From: Adiantum capillus-veneris
Lineage: Eukaryota > Streptophyta > Polypodiopsida > Polypodiales > Pteridaceae
Assembly: GCA_014529385.2 (NCBI GenBank)
Contig: CM043957.1
Span: 70,889,003-70,953,002 of the forward strand
Reading direction: 5' to 3'
DNA: 64,000 bases
Made by a program: the position numbers and the translations under genes. Below the pieces are notes generated by a model that worked only from the letters and a program-made list of their open reading frames with translations, ran no database searches and was not told where the DNA came from. The stretch's first letter is position 1. Each line of letters opens with the position of its first letter. Positions 40,617 to 52,613 of this stretch are shown here, one piece after another.

Positions 40617-41840
40617 CAAGGTTATGAAAATCCAACTACGAGCTGTTTTACATGCCGTTGACACACGGAAGTACTTCTTGCGGACTCCATTCATGATACA
40701 AACCAAGCTCTTCGACAATCAAATGAGGTGGGCAAATTTCTTTTTGCAATTTAAATTTTACATTGCTCACATTGCTGCAAGCACAAACATGTAGCCGATG
40801 CACTTTCCCAATGGCCAAGGGTAGATAGGGTATCAATAGCAACTTACAATGAACTATGTTTTATGATAGTTAAATATGCTTCTAACCCAGGCTTTAGGGA
40901 TATAATAATAGCCTTTACAAATGGAAGAAAAAGAACCACTCACGTTAGAGAATGGTTATCTTCCATACCTCAATAGGCTATATCTTCCTCACTTCCCATG
41001 CTCCTCCCATATGCGGGGCAAAGAGGAATTTGAATTTATTCTTTTAGGAATAAAATCATACTTGTATTGGCTTATCAAGAAATAAGAACATACAAGAGTA
41101 TGTTTCAAAATGTATGGTATATCAAAAGATGAAGTATGATAGAAGGACCATGGCTTGCCAACATCTAATTGTGTCGGATAGAAATCCTACCATGACCACT
41201 AATTTCTGATAGAGTCTCTATCAGAACTAGAGTAACCCTCTTATGTTGTCCTACTATTCCAACGGATGGCCAAAAGGAAAATCACAAAACTAATGATCCT
41301 TGATCTACTAAAAGCTTGTGATTCGAGGTAGATCAATGCTCAAAATGGGAGAAGTACTTACCCTAACAACAGTATGTCTCTAATAACATGAACATACTTC
41401 TAAGGGGAAAGTACCTTTCGAGGCTAAATACGGAAGATCCAAACGTCCCTTGTAGCTTAAGGTACCTAGGAAGATCTTCATTGCAAAGGAGTATAGCCGA
41501 GATCAAAACGAATCTTTTTAGAAGATTAAACAGGCTATATCCATCTAAGCTAGGCAAAAGAGGCTCCTGCCATTAGGCATAAAAGAGCCTTATCCTTTAA
41601 AGAAAAATAAATCTTTCTTTGGGTCTTACTAAACAATTAAAGTTGCCCAACTATTGGCTCATATATATCATTTTTCATGAGAGCCTATTCGAGCCTTATT
41701 AAGGAGAGCCACCAATAGAGGCTATAAATGTAGACCCATTAGAGATCGAGGATGAAGCAAACGAGCTCCAACCCAAGTTCATCCTTTGACAGGAACACAA
41801 GGTATTAAGAAATGGTAAGACTACTGACAGTATCTTATTT
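40617..41840 (+). pseudogene. G2 RNase H and integrase remnants
   Basis: 40640-40794 encodes HAVDTRKYFLRTPFMIQTKLFDNQMRWANFFLQFKFYIAHIA, parallel to G1 RNase H. 40830-41600 is alignable at DNA level to the G1 integrase (for instance TATGCGGGGCAAAGAGG, CAACGGATGGCCAAA, TATGTTTCAAAATGTATGG) but full of indels and stops. It is far more decayed than G1. Confidence 0.85.
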
Positions 41841-42307
41841 AAGTTAAGAATTATCCTTTCAAAGATGCTAAATGCATGCAAAGAACATAGCTTAAGGATA
41901 ATATGAACCTTATTAATGATGCTTACAATGACACAAAAGAGTAAGAAAATGTAAAAGAAATGCATTTTAAATGATCCATGTTTTTGTCTTATAAGACTCT
42001 CTTTTATGTTTCGTGCACAATTTTAAGAAGTATGCATACTGAGAATCATGTTTGTGGTGACTACGTCTCCCAAACACCAAGTAGAACTTGTCACTCTACT
42101 TTGGAAGTATGAAATGGACTAAAAAGAGCAGACATGCTTGCAGCAGACAATGTCTCTCAAGCACCAAGTGGATTAGTCATCCACTCTGGAATGATGTCGT
42201 AGGGTAAAAATGGATCCTCTACCCGCTAAGACCAATGGACTAATGGGTGAGACTTTACCATATCTACCTCATAGTTGAGGACGACTGTGATTTCAAGAGA
42301 GAGGTAA

Positions 42308-43995
42308 TGTCATAAAAACTAATATCTAACCAACCAAAATGATTTTCTCATATTAAACCGATCACTTAATGTGGGAGAATAAACGGGAACAAGGGTTAAG
42401 ATATAGACATGTGCTTTTAGATCTATCTCAACACGGGTCCATTGGTAAAAGGGCCCAAATGAGAGATGGTCTATCAAAGAGCAAGGCTAACCAATGGAGC
42501 ATAAGACCTTAGGGATAGCTTCATTGAAGACCTCCAATAATATGTGTAAAAGTCCTTTGACCTTAGGTAAGCTAGGGCTGAGCTTGAGGCGCGGGTACCC
42601 GACCCAGCTCGAGGTCCTTGTCCTGCTTGTCATGCTTAATGACTAAGGTGCTTGATGATTGAGGTGCTTAAGATGCTTGAGGTGCTTAATGATTGAGATG
42701 CTTGAGGTGCTTGACATGCTTGAGATGTTAGGGTTGCACTTGAGGTGAGAACCCAACCCAAGCTTAAAGTGCTTAAGGGCCAAGCTTGTGGTGGGAACTG
42801 GGCCTATGCATGAGGGGTTGAGGTGTCAAAAATTCAAAGATTCAATACCTACAAGGAGGGGACGATCCTTACATGAGGGGGGATGAGAGAGAACACCCAC
42901 ACACTCACACAAGGCATGCATGGTACAAAGAAAGCAAAAGAGACACTTGTCAAGTTCCTCCTCATGTTGCCCTCATTGTGTGCCTGAAGCCTATTGGTTG
43001 GCCACCCAAGGGGTCCAATTATAATTTAGGAGATTTAATTAATTGATTTTGCATTTATCTATCCCTCTCTCTCTCAAAGGGGAAAGGGGGGACACTTGTC
43101 TCAAGGCTACCCTTGCTGCTTGTAATGCCTCCTGCTTATGATTGGCTAGGCCTGGAGGGGTCCAATGAGCTTCAAGCATGAGCTACAAGGGGGGGTCGAC
43201 CCAAGCAAGCTAGGGGGTTTCTTAGGGGGTATACTCACCCACACACACTCACAAACACTCTCATGGTGTGCTAGGCAAGGTGCAAGAGCTCCATCTCCTT
43301 CTCCAAGCTCCTTGAGAAGTTGAGAGCCTACACCAACACTCTTGGCTATGGAATGCAAATCCAACCAAGAGCTATGCTTCAATGCTTAAGCTTTACATCT
43401 TCTCCATCTTCATTACTATGCTATTATGTATGCTAAGCAAGAAGAGTGATGATAAGTGAGGAATTATTTCTTTCTCCTATGGAATACTTCTTCTTCCTCT
43501 TCCCTACCCTCATTCCCTGCTAGCTCTCTCCACCTTCGAAGTTGTTTGAGGTCTTGGGATTGAGGCTTGGGATATTTAATGCTTTCCACAAAGTGCATGT
43601 TATGCTTATTGCAAGAAGGCTAATGGTTTATTGCAAGTAGATTAGTTACTTAATGCAAGTAGATTAATTGTATTGAAAGGTAGATTAATTGTTGCTTTAG
43701 TCACAAGTTGATGCATAAAAGTATACATCTTCATGCTCTCAAATGATTTAGGGAACACAAAGACTAATGATTTTCACGAGTTCTTGACTGTTTTCAAGCT
43801 AAGATTCATTGTTGATATTATGCAAAAGCTTGGTGTATGAAGCTTCCATCTCCATACTGCCAAAGAGGTTTCAAGGAACACAAAGATTGTATTGTACCAA
43901 GTCTCTCTTAATGAGAGAATCTATAATACAAATGCCTTTTGGAGGGGGGGACCGGCTCCACATAAATCCGGTCCTCTATTGTTGTCATATTCTCT

Positions 43996-44066
<71 letters not shown>

Positions 44067-44209
44067 AAGGTATTGCTCATGCCTAGTTAATTAAGTGTTA
44101 TGATTAAGTTGCTACTACCAATTAAATCCACCATCTATGCTCTCAAAGTTGCTCACTCTAAATCTCTTAATTCCGCTATTCTCTAAGTTCATAGGCCATT
44201 TCCATTACA
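42308..44209 (+). repeat. G2 3' LTR (about 1.9 kb)
   Basis: It starts TGTCATAAAAACTAAT and ends CCATTTCCATTACA, as in G1. It is longer than the G1 LTRs because of a (TC)n expansion at 44001-44063 and extra sequence near 43610-43860. At 42780 it shows the uninterrupted C1 target site. Confidence 0.9.
44000..44063. repeat. (TC)n microsatellite inside the G2 LTR
   Basis: About 32 TC units. The same LTR position in G1 (near 10568 and 17708) has only about four. Confidence 0.95.
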
Positions 44210-45700
44210 ATACCAAAATTTGATACCAACAACTTTAGGGGACCTGCTTTTAGCCTATCCTAAGTAATGGTCATCACATATCTCTGTATTTCATCATGGG
44301 TTCAATTGGTCTTTATGGACTAGCTTCATGCTTTGATTATCACTCTACGACTCTTGACAAAGTATAAGTATGTATCTACAAAATCGTATTTAGGGATAGT
44401 TTTTTTTGTAACAATTCTAGAAAAAATTAAGTACTTAGATTAGTTCTTCATTTGGACTTATTGATTGAGATTAGTACCAATTTGGCACAAAACCGATATC
44501 CATTGTTTACCCTAGCTTTGCAAACCACTATGCAAATGTCTGTACTCAAATTTGACTACTATCATTCTCTTTTACTAGCGAACAACCCCAACTTCTCATC
44601 AATTTTATCATCGATGCCAGCTTCCAAATTGTTAATATATTTAGTATGTGATTAAACTATTGCAGTGCTTTGCCTTTGAGAAACACTTTTACAAATAAAG
44701 CTAAGTACAATGCTATCATATCAGTGAACCTCTAGGTATAAATTTCTTGATGCATTTTAATAACATACATATAGCAAGATCATTTAAATTATATGTAATG
44801 AGTCATCTCTCTTTATATATATCTGTAGGCCTATATGCCATCTATAATGTACATCCTAGTGCTTATTCTACTTCTTTGTTTATTTAAGACCTCTTAATTT
44901 TGCACCACCTCTTACAAAATTCTTATACAAAAATCTCCAATTTAATTTCTCGTCTGATAAATGCTCATTTAATTTAATTTCTTTTGAGTAACTCTCTTTG
45001 CACATATATGTAACAGGCTACACTCAAGTAATTTTGTAGCAACATAGAATACCATTGGACAAGACATCAAATTTCTAACACATAATTCTAACCATTATTG
45101 TTGACAAGTATGGTTTTCAAATTCTTTGTTTCCTCGCCCTCTATCTCTCTCAAATTGTGTATAACTTTGATCATGTGCTTGTAGATTTTCTAGGTATGGA
45201 GATCTATTGTTTTATGGCTTGTAGCATGTTATTTTTGGTATTTTTTACGGCTCTCTATGCTCTCGGGTGTTGCCTGCTCAAGCTATAATTTAGCACTATT
45301 TTCTTGCAAAATCCAAGTGATTTTTTTCCTTTTTAATCTCCTTTCAACCAACTGTCTTGAATCTCTAACTAGTTCAGTTCTAAGTTGAGACACACCTTTC
45401 CCAAACACTGGCAAAAACTTTATTCACCTCCTTTTCCCTTCTGGAGAAGAGTGACATGACATTCACCCCCTCTGAACTTGCACATCCTTCAGTGTGTGCC
45501 AACCTTATTGATATCTACATATATAGAATATGTAACCACCCAGTAGCAACTAGTTGGAAGAAGAAACTTCTTTAGGATCATATGCCATCAACATAGCATA
45601 AGAAATACAATAATCAATAAATATTTGATTTATAACTCATGTAGGTAAATTTCCATATCTGTCACTACTGTTAAAAGATAGAGAAGGAGAGAGGTTGAGC
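44210..45700. other. AT-rich non-coding sequence
   Basis: No gene or element could be recognised. Frames are short and composition is AT-rich. Confidence 0.5.
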
Positions 45701-45708
45701 TCTTGCAA

Positions 45709-45737
<29 letters not shown>
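45709..45737. repeat. (CA)n microsatellite
   Basis: An uninterrupted CA tract of about 14 units, not in a coding context. Confidence 0.95.
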
Positions 45738-45739
<2 letters not shown>

Positions 45740-45999
45740 GATGGAGGCAAAAGACTGTACTTCTTCTTCTTCACAAACTCAATATAAGATGTCTATAATA
45801 CATAAGGGAAAATACAACATAAAAGGGGAACTAATACAATGGTCTAGTATGAACCGTTAGTGAGTGAGGTGAGTAGATAACTATGCCATCACTCCGATAG
45901 GTAGACCAACTTAGTGCAGTCTAGCTATAGTATCATTGGCAAAGATATGTGTATCCACCAAGTCCTAGGGGGGTGCACTATGTAATCATGTTAATGTAT

Positions 46000-46258
46000 A
46001 ACGTGAGTTCAAAAGGAGGGGTTTTAAAATGCAAAAATTTTAGGCAATTTAACAGAGATGCATTAAATTAAGGGGTTTTTATATTCAATTTAGAAAAAAA
46101 ATCCTAAAATAAGGGGTCATTTTATTCATTCACACATGTTAAAAGAGCGGTTTTTTTAATATCCCGCGAACGCACGTTATATAGGGGGTATTGAACGGTG
46201 AACCCCCCGAGACCAAGGTGCACCAATGATGATGATTGTCGGTGATAGTCATCCAGGA
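46000..46258 (-). repeat. Distal part of C4 3' LTR (left of C3)
   Basis: C3 is flanked by CAGGA duplications, so this sequence was originally joined to 52801-52835, the first 35 bp of the C4 3' LTR on the minus strand. The distal end of the LTR is not identifiable; 46000 is an arbitrary limit. Confidence 0.5.
46254..46258. repeat. C3 target-site duplication, left copy (CAGGA)
   Basis: CAGGA precedes the C3 5' LTR and is repeated at 52801-52805 after the 3' LTR. Confidence 0.88.
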
Positions 46259-46372
46259 TGTTGGGTTTCAGAAATGTGGCCGGTAATAAATAATAAGGAG
46301 GTGAGAGGATACTGTGTTCTTCCCTTCCCCCTTCTCCTTCCCTCTCTTGCACACTCCGCACTAGCACCATCA
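46259..46372 (+). repeat. C3 5' LTR (114 bp, internally deleted)
   Basis: TGTTGGGTTTCA...GCACTAGCACCATCA. Compared with the 3' LTR it lacks about 73 bp in two places, but shares the AATAAGGAGGTGAGAGGAT and TACTGTGTTCTTCCC blocks. Confidence 0.85.
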
Positions 46373-46374
46373 AT

Positions 46375-46387
46375 TGGTCTCAGAGCC
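46375..46387 (+). promoter_or_regulatory. C3 primer-binding site
   Basis: TGGTCTCAGAGCC lies two bases after the LTR and resembles the initiator-Met complement with one change (C for A). Confidence 0.8.
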
Positions 46388-46910
46388 ACAGCATCTCCCC
46401 GCTCCTACCCCGTATGCAGCTCCCCTTGGTCAAAATATTGAGGGGTATCTGCAACAAACCAAGCAAGGAAATCCAGCAGAAGCTTGAGCATGACAGCATC
46501 TCAACAACAAAGAACATATTTGAGTCTAGAGTAGCCGAGTTTCAACAGAGCTAGCAAATGAAGTTTTGTAGCATTACAAGCAGGTTGACATCAAATTTGC
46601 AAAGCAAAGAGGCCTTGAGCAGATCGAAATCAGGGAGGAGAAAGCCAAGGTAGCAAGGAGCCAAAGCGAGAAAAGAAGGAGATCTCACCAATTTTTTGGA
46701 ACTTGAACCAAGCAAAGGGTTACACACACACATGCAGCACGTCCGTGAGCTTCTTGCGAGGCTGGACACAGACAACAAGGAGTAGCTAAATCGACTGGGA
46801 CAAGTCAAAGGCAATTGGAAGCGCCATTCAAAGGTGGGGCAGTGTGCAGCAAATCAAAGGAAGGCATCCAGGCTTGGCAGTGTGGCACAGGTCGAGCTCT
46901 CGTATGGCAT

Positions 46911-46911
<1 letters not shown>

Positions 46912-46954
<43 letters not shown>
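46912..46954. repeat. (CA)n microsatellite in C3 leader
   Basis: An uninterrupted ACAC tract of about 21 units. Confidence 0.95.
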
Positions 46955-46957
<3 letters not shown>

Positions 46958-47126
46958 CGTCTGCTCTGGCTCGTCGGGTCCTGCAAAAATCGACAAAAAT
47001 CGATAGAGAAGAATATGAATTTTTTTTAGTGTGAGACTTTAAAACAAACTTTTGTGTGCAAGGTTTTGTTCCCATGGAACCGCCATCAAGCCCCTCGATC
47101 AACCCCGCTCTCGGACACCCCGAGTT

Positions 47127-47128
<2 letters not shown>

Positions 47129-47201
<73 letters not shown>
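47129..47201. repeat. (GA)n microsatellite in C3 leader
   Basis: An uninterrupted GAGA tract of about 36 units, followed by a short (GT) tract at 47210-47226. Confidence 0.95.
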
Positions 47202-47203
<2 letters not shown>

Positions 47204-48202
47204 CAGTCGTGTGTGTGTGTGTGTGTAGAGAGAGATCAAGTTTTGAGAGATAGTGTTGTGAGAGAGTGAGTGATTTTCTTGAGTGAGAGCAAGCGAGTGA
47301 GATAGAGAGAGTAGGGAGCTACCTCATCACCTGGCACCGAAGGCTTTCCACCGACAGCGGAAGGCGACATCAACATTGTTATCATCATCACTCTCAAGAA
47401 GAGAGAAAAAGAGCTCCGGCCCCGACATTGGCACCACCTCCTCGACATCAGTGACTTACCACTCCGCATCGGCACATTGGTTTTCGACACCAATTCTTGC
47501 CATTTGGCATTAGCTCAACTTCACTTGTTATAGCAGCGGATTTTCAACATCCGACATAGACACCGAGCATTCCCGCGGACGATCACTTTCCCGTGAATGA
47601 TCGTGCTTGCACACGCACAAATGAGGTGCTCTACCATAAAGGAGTGACACCCAGCATTGGTACCAAGCGCACTAATTGCGCTCTATGGCACGATTTTTGG
47701 CTACGACACCTCTAGCAGCTATTCGACTAGCATATTTCTACCCGGCGATGGAAATCGGCACATACCGACACCAACATGTAGGTTACAGGTTATAGGGGGA
47801 TTTTCAGCCAGTTTACACACGGATTCTCCATGTTTCCAAACACAGCACTTTCATAGGCGATTTGGCAGTCATTTCGACAATAGTTTCTCTGTGGGACAGA
47901 TGGGCTGGCAGATGCATTTTTGTGTGAGCACATCTAGTGCTGAGAGCAGATATCTCCGCAAGGATCACTTTTACTGCATGCAGTAGTTCTTGACGCCTAT
48001 TTGAGTGCGGTTTACTCATGTACATGAGTTGCAAACACTACCCATCGTACTACGTGTGGAGCCATTTTTGGCTATTTTGGCAGTTTTTCTCGACCATTTA
48101 TGAGACTCTGATGAAAAGAGCCCTTTCTAAGATTGTGGCTGGTCCATTTGTGTCTGCATTAGCCTTTGGAGGGTTGACAGCATGAGGTTTTCTTTGAGCT
48201 GG

Positions 48203-48226
48203 GGTATTCTCAAATGTTGAGATACC
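48203..48226 (+). promoter_or_regulatory. Conserved leader hairpin, C3 copy
   Basis: Stem GGTA/TACC and TCTCAA/TTGAGA around an ATG loop, with one unpaired T. It matches the C1 hairpin (4917-4938), with a paired change in the lower stem. Confidence 0.7.
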
Positions 48227-48596
48227 TTCGGTGATACAGATAGCTGGAGTTCCCCTTTACGGTATCCTTGCCATAGGACATGTATCTGGACAGTTTTTGG
48301 CTTTTGATGCCGAGTTGATGGTCACACGGCAGTGTTTTTGTGTATTATATGCCCAGTGATTGTTCTTGTGAGCAGTTTATGAGTTTTTGAGTTGATTTCT
48401 AACTCCTCATACAAAGGAGACTCTGCCGGATTTTTTCCGCGAGTCCATCTTATGCATTCTTGGTAGTTCTAGCTGTCCTTACACAATGATTGTACTACAT
48501 TTTGGTTTGAGTTTTCACTCCTATTCTAGGGAAACTCTATTGAAATTGTCCAAGGCAATTTGCCATAAGTTTTTTGGCTACATTCTCTTGATCATG

Positions 48597-49289
48597 GCTT
48601 CGAGCAGTGCTTCCGAAAGAGAAGAGTACTACATCAAAGAGTTTGATGGCTCAAACTTTGTCATTTAGCGATAGTGTATGCAAAATGTTTTGATCAAAAA
48701 AGGCTTGATCGCACCCTTGTGTGAAAGAAGAGAAAATGTCTACACTAATGATGAGTGGGATGACTTGAATAAACGTGCCATGGGAATCATTCATCTGTAC
48801 CTTGGTGAATCCATTTACTTTACCATAATGGATAATACCAACGCCAAAGATTTACGGGATGCTTTAAGTCAAGCTTGGGATGGCAACAACGCCTTAAAGA
48901 AGGTTTTCTTGATGAAGAAATTGATGCGCCTAAACATGAAAGAAGTCAGTAATGTTACTTCTCATTTAAACGAGTTCAACAACATGTTTTCACAGCTTAC
49001 TTCAAAATGTCTCAATTTTGATGATGAAATGAAGGCCATTTTCTTGCTATGTTCGCTACCATTTTCATGGGATACTTTCAACACATCCATAATTAATTTT
49101 GCACCCAATGGCAAGCTATATTTCAGTAGTGTTGTTGGTGCATTGCTGCTCACTGAGATTCGACATCAAACTCTTGATGCAAGTGGGCATGGTGATGCAT
49201 ATGTGGCTAATGGAAATCATGTGACAAAAGGGAATTTCAAAGGCAGCGTGCTTGTAGACGCGGCCGTTCACAGGATCACAGGCAAGGTC
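48597..49289 (+). pseudogene. gag: C3 Gag
   Basis: The ATG at 48597 opens MASSSASEREEYYIKEFDGSNFVI, the usual copia Gag start, but meets a TAG within 25 codons. The frame from 48678 continues as QNVLIKKGLIAPLCERRENV, MGIIHLYLGESIYFTIM, KKVFLMKKLMRLNMKEVSNVTSHLNEFNNMFSQL and FLLCSLPFSWDTFNTSIINFAP, a full copia capsid region, and ends at 49290. It would assemble the particle. Confidence 0.9.
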
Positions 49290-49311
49290 TAGCAAGAGTC
49301 ATGGCAAAGAC

Positions 49312-49545
49312 ATGCAAAATGTTGAGTGTTACTGCTACCATAAAAAGAAACACTTGAAGAAAGATTGTTGCACAATGCAGCATGATAAGGGCAAAGAGAA
49401 AGCAAAGTTTGACAAACCTAAAAGCAGTGTAAAGATTGAAGAGTTTAATGTGGTTGAGTCTCGATCCATTGAAAAAGTTTTTGAAGTGTCAAATGATGTG
49501 TTGATTTTTACATTGTATTTGAGTCCTGATGCATTGTTAGCTCAT
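49312..49545 (+). pseudogene. gag: C3 nucleocapsid with broken knuckle
   Basis: ECYCYHKKKHLKKDC stands where CYHCGKKGHLKKDC-type knuckles occur: the second Cys is lost and Cys and His are misplaced, so zinc binding is doubtful. A Lys-rich tail follows. The knuckle runs straight into the protease frame. Confidence 0.85.
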
Positions 49546-50115
49546 CATGAGTGTTATACGCAGAATTGGATTGTGGACTCAGGTGCTAGCTTTCATGTGA
49601 CTCCTCACAAGGAGTGGTTTTCTATGTACACTGCCACGCATGGCATGGTGAATCTAGGCAATTCTTATGAGCTTGAAATATGTAGTGTGGACAGCATCAA
49701 GTTTTCTATGCAAAATGGCACTGAGTTTATGTTGTATAATGTCAGACATGTACCCAAATTGACAAAGATTTTGATGTCAGTTGGACAGCTGGACGATTTG
49801 AGTTACACTACCATCTTTGCTCATGGTTGTTGGATTATCAAGAAGGGAAATCTGGGCATGCTTAAAGGCCAGAAGTCTGGCTCATTATACTCACTTTATA
49901 TCTCTTCTGTGAAAGAGAATTCTATTTGTGTAGCCGAGCTACCGTCTACAAAGTTGTGGCATAGCCAACTAGGACATATGAGTCAAAAGGGAATGAAAAT
50001 CTTGCAGTGTTTTGGTTATATCCATGTATTAGATTACTCTAACTTTTCTTTCTGTGAGCATTGTATCTATGGCCAACAACTCAGGTTACATCAACGGCTT
50101 TGGACAAAGAGTTAG
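49546..50115 (+). pseudogene. C3 protease and pre-integrase region
   Basis: NWIVDSGASFHVTPHKEWF keeps an intact DSG catalytic motif. It is followed by LYNVRHVPKLTKILMSVGQLDD, then LWHSQLGHMSQKGMKIL and FCEHCIYGQQ, an intact HHCC-type zinc-binding region. The frame ends at 50115 by a one-base shift into the integrase core frame. Confidence 0.9.
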
Positions 50116-50810
50116 GAAGTCCTCTAGATCTCATACATAGCGACTTGTGTGGACCTATGCCAATCAAGTCTCTAGGGGGAGCATTATACTTCCTAACATC
50201 TACTAGAAAGGTGTTGGTTTACCTCTTAAAGCATAAGAGCAATGTCTTTAGCGTCTTTCAAAAGTTCTTAGCATTGGTCAAGAACCAATCGGGTAGAAAG
50301 CTTAAAGCTTTGCACAGTGACAATGGAGGCGAGTACATCTCCTCCGAGTTCAAGAACTTTAGCAACAAAAGAGGCATTAGAAGGTAGTTTACCACTCCTT
50401 ACACACCCACCCAAAATGTTGTGGCTGAGAGAGTGAATAGAACCATTCAGGAACGAGTCACTTCTATGTTGTCTACGGCCAACTTACCTCAAGAATTTTG
50501 GGAAGAAGATGTTACGATGGCTGCTAACTGTATCAATCAGTCACCTAGTACACAACTAAAGTACAAGGTTCTGCAGGGGATGTAGACGGGCAAAGAGCCT
50601 AGTTATGACAGATTACATGTATTTGGGTGTGAGGCATTCTCACATGTGCCAAAGATGCTAAGACAAAAGATGGACCACAAATCACACAAGTGCATCTTCA
50701 TTGCATATGGTGTAGATGGAGAAATGGGTTAACATCTCTGGCACCCAGAATCTAAGAAAGTTATATGCAGCTCACGGGTGATATTCAACGAGTTTAAGAT
50801 GCATTAAAAA
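50061..50810 (+). pseudogene. C3 integrase core
   Basis: DLIHSDLCGPMPIKSLGGALYF, then KALHSDNGGEYISSEF and (after a TAG) NVVAERVNRTIQERV supply the D, D and E residues. C-terminal blocks are YDRLHVFGCEAFSHVPKMLRQK and ESKKVICSSRVIFNE. At least four stops occur (after GIRR, after LQGM, after GEMG, after KMH). The usual DDYSR motif after GGA..FLT is deleted to STRKV. Confidence 0.9.
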
Positions 50811-51357
50811 CCAGTGAAAGATGTTGAGTGTTGCAAAGTACGGTTTGAGGATGTATCCTCACCAGCACTTACACAGAATGATGGACATGCTAGTGATGTA
50901 CCTTCCACTAGTACACACACACACACACATGTTTCTCCAAAGAGAATGGAATCTAGCAGTCAAGCACTTTGGAGATCTACTTGTACATCTCATGCACCTG
51001 AGCGTTTTGAGCCAGGATTAGACTATTTACTAGTCACTGATTGCGGTGAACCCACTTGCTACAAAGCGGCCATTCAAATGGATAAAAAGCCAGTGAAAGA
51101 CGTTGAGTATTGCAAAGTACGGTTTGAGGATGCATCCTCACCGCCAGTTACACAGAATGCTGGACGTGCTAATGATGTACCTTCCACTAGTACACACACG
51201 CATGTTGCTCCAGAGAGAGCGGAATCCAACAGTTAGGTAGAGATCTACTCGTCCATCTCATGCACCTGAGTGTTTTAATCCACAATTGGACTATTTACTA
51301 GTCACTGATTGCAATGAAGCCACTTGCTACAAAGAGGCCATTCAAATGGATGATAGC
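50811..51357. repeat. In-frame tandem duplication in C3 pol (279-bp unit)
   Basis: 50811-51089 (starting CCAGTGAAAGATGTTGAG) is repeated at 51090-51357. The offset of 279 bp is a multiple of three. It encodes the variable integrase-RT linker (KDVE.CKVRFED.SSP...QN.G.A.DVPSTSTHTH). The second copy is slightly shorter and has a TAG after ESNS. Confidence 0.9.
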
Positions 51358-51359
51358 GT

Positions 51360-52210
51360 GAAGTAACTCGATTTTAGAAAAGGAAACTTGGGAATTGATA
51401 GATTTACCTACGTGTAAACAGCCATTGCCATGCAAATGGGTGTACAAGAAAAAGTATATCACAGATGATCCTGAGCTTAAGAATAAGGCCAGATTGGTTG
51501 CTAAAGGGTTCAAGCAAATGAAAGGCATGGATTTTGATGAAATCTTTTCTCCAGTGGTCAAGATGACTACATTGCGTCTTGTGCTTGGACTAGTAGCCAT
51601 TGAGGACTTGGAATTGGTCCAAATGGATTTGAAGACAGTGTTTCTTCACGGGGATCATGAAGAGGATGTTTACGTGAAACAGACAGAGGGTTTTGTGATA
51701 AAGCCTGAGAAGCCAGCACGGGCGTGACTGGTTTGTAGACTCAAGAAAGCTTTGTATGTATTAAAACAAGGCTCAAGGCAATGGTATATCAAGTTTGATA
51801 AGTACATTCAGTCCCAAGGTTACATATGGAGCCAAGAGGATCATTGCTTGTACACAAAGAGGTTGAATGATGGTTTCGCCATCATTCTGATTTTGTACGT
51901 GGATAACATGCTCATAGCCGGTTAGTCAAAAGATGAGATTGCTCTTCTCAAGGATGCCTTAAGCAATCACTTTTCTATGAAAGATTTGGATGATGCACAT
52001 CACTTTCTTGGTATGCATATCAAGAGAGATCGCAAACGTGGTATACTTGAACTTTCACAGGAAGAGCAGGAAGAGTATATTCACAAGGTCTTGCAACGTT
52101 TTAATATGCAAGGGGAGAAAGCATTGAGTACCCCTATGGCTGTATACAAAAGACTTAGTAAGCATGATTGTCCCAATCGAATGTTGAAAAGGCAGATATG
52201 GCAAAGATGA
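51360..52210 (+). pseudogene. C3 reverse transcriptase
   Basis: LPCKWVYKKKYITDDPELKNKARLVAKGFKQMKGMDFDEIFSPVVKMTTLRL leads to QMDLKTVFLHGDHEEDVYVKQTEGF, a TGA after PARA, then LKKALYVLKQGSRQWYIKFDKYI and the box YVDNM (YVDD in active enzymes) with a stop soon after. SMKDLDDAHHFLGMHIKRDRKRGILELSQEE completes the domain. The change of the second catalytic Asp to Asn is a G-to-A transition. Confidence 0.9.
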
Positions 52211-52558
52211 CATATTCTTCGATAGTTGGCAGTCTTATGTTTGCCATGGTTAACACACAGCAAGAAATTGCATATGTAGTGGGAGTGGTCAGCAGGTTTA
52301 TGGCAAATTCAGGCAGAAGGCATTGGAAAGCAATGAAGCACATCTTGAGATATGTCAAGGGCTCAGCTGGCAAGTGCTTATGCTTTAAGAACAGTGATGC
52401 ATCCATAGTTGGATACACTAATTTGGATTATGCGGGTTGTGTGGACACTAGGCGATCCACATCTGGCTACATTTTCTTGTTCGTTGGAGTGGCAGCTTCT
52501 TGGAGGTCATGTATTCAGAATTGCACTTCGTCTTCCACCATTGAGGCAGAGTATGTTG
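52168..52558 (+). pseudogene. C3 RNase H, truncated by deletion
   Basis: MTYSSIVGSLMFAMVNTQQEIAYVVGVVSRFM, GYTNLDYAGCVDTRRSTSGYIF and STIEAEYVV are the copia RNase H. Immediately after EAEYV the coding sequence is gone and the PPT and LTR follow within about 50 bp, so the last third of the domain is deleted. Confidence 0.88.
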
Positions 52559-52601
52559 TAGAGCCCCTACATTCTTTAACCACTTGGGCCACGTTGGCCT
52601 T

Positions 52602-52613
52602 CAAGTGGGGGAT
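52602..52613 (+). promoter_or_regulatory. C3 polypurine tract
   Basis: CAAGTGGGGGAT immediately precedes the 3' LTR. It forms the right arm of a hairpin (CCACTTG at 52580-52586 with CAAGTGG at 52602-52608, plus internal GGCC/GGCC). Confidence 0.8.

Larger units (their letters stand above)
40617..44209 (+). mobile_element. G2: 5'-truncated G1-family gypsy element with 3' LTR
   Basis: The 3' half of an element closely similar to G1: RNase H from 40617, broken integrase (40990-41600), C-terminus, 3' UTR, a purine tract (42293-42307) and one LTR (42308-44209). It begins abruptly next to the LINE fragment, so the 5' part is lost. A 36-bp deletion relative to G1 lies between TTCAT repeats near 40695. 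No TSD can be determined. Confidence 0.9.
46388..48596 (+). other. C3 5' leader with conserved hairpin and boxes
   Basis: A 2.2-kb non-coding leader. It contains (CA)n at 46912-46954 and (GA)n at 47129-47201. Near its 3' end are the hairpin at 48203-48226 in the context GAGCTGGGG...CTTCGGTGATACAG, ACAAAGGAGACTCTGCC at 48411-48427 and a weaker second box, GGGAAACTCTATTG, at 48529-48542. These match the C1 leader in order and roughly in spacing to gag. Confidence 0.75.

Noticed and set aside
46122-46441. Short protein-coding gene around the C3 5' LTR
   Set aside because: The frames cross the LTR boundary and the primer-binding site and match no family.
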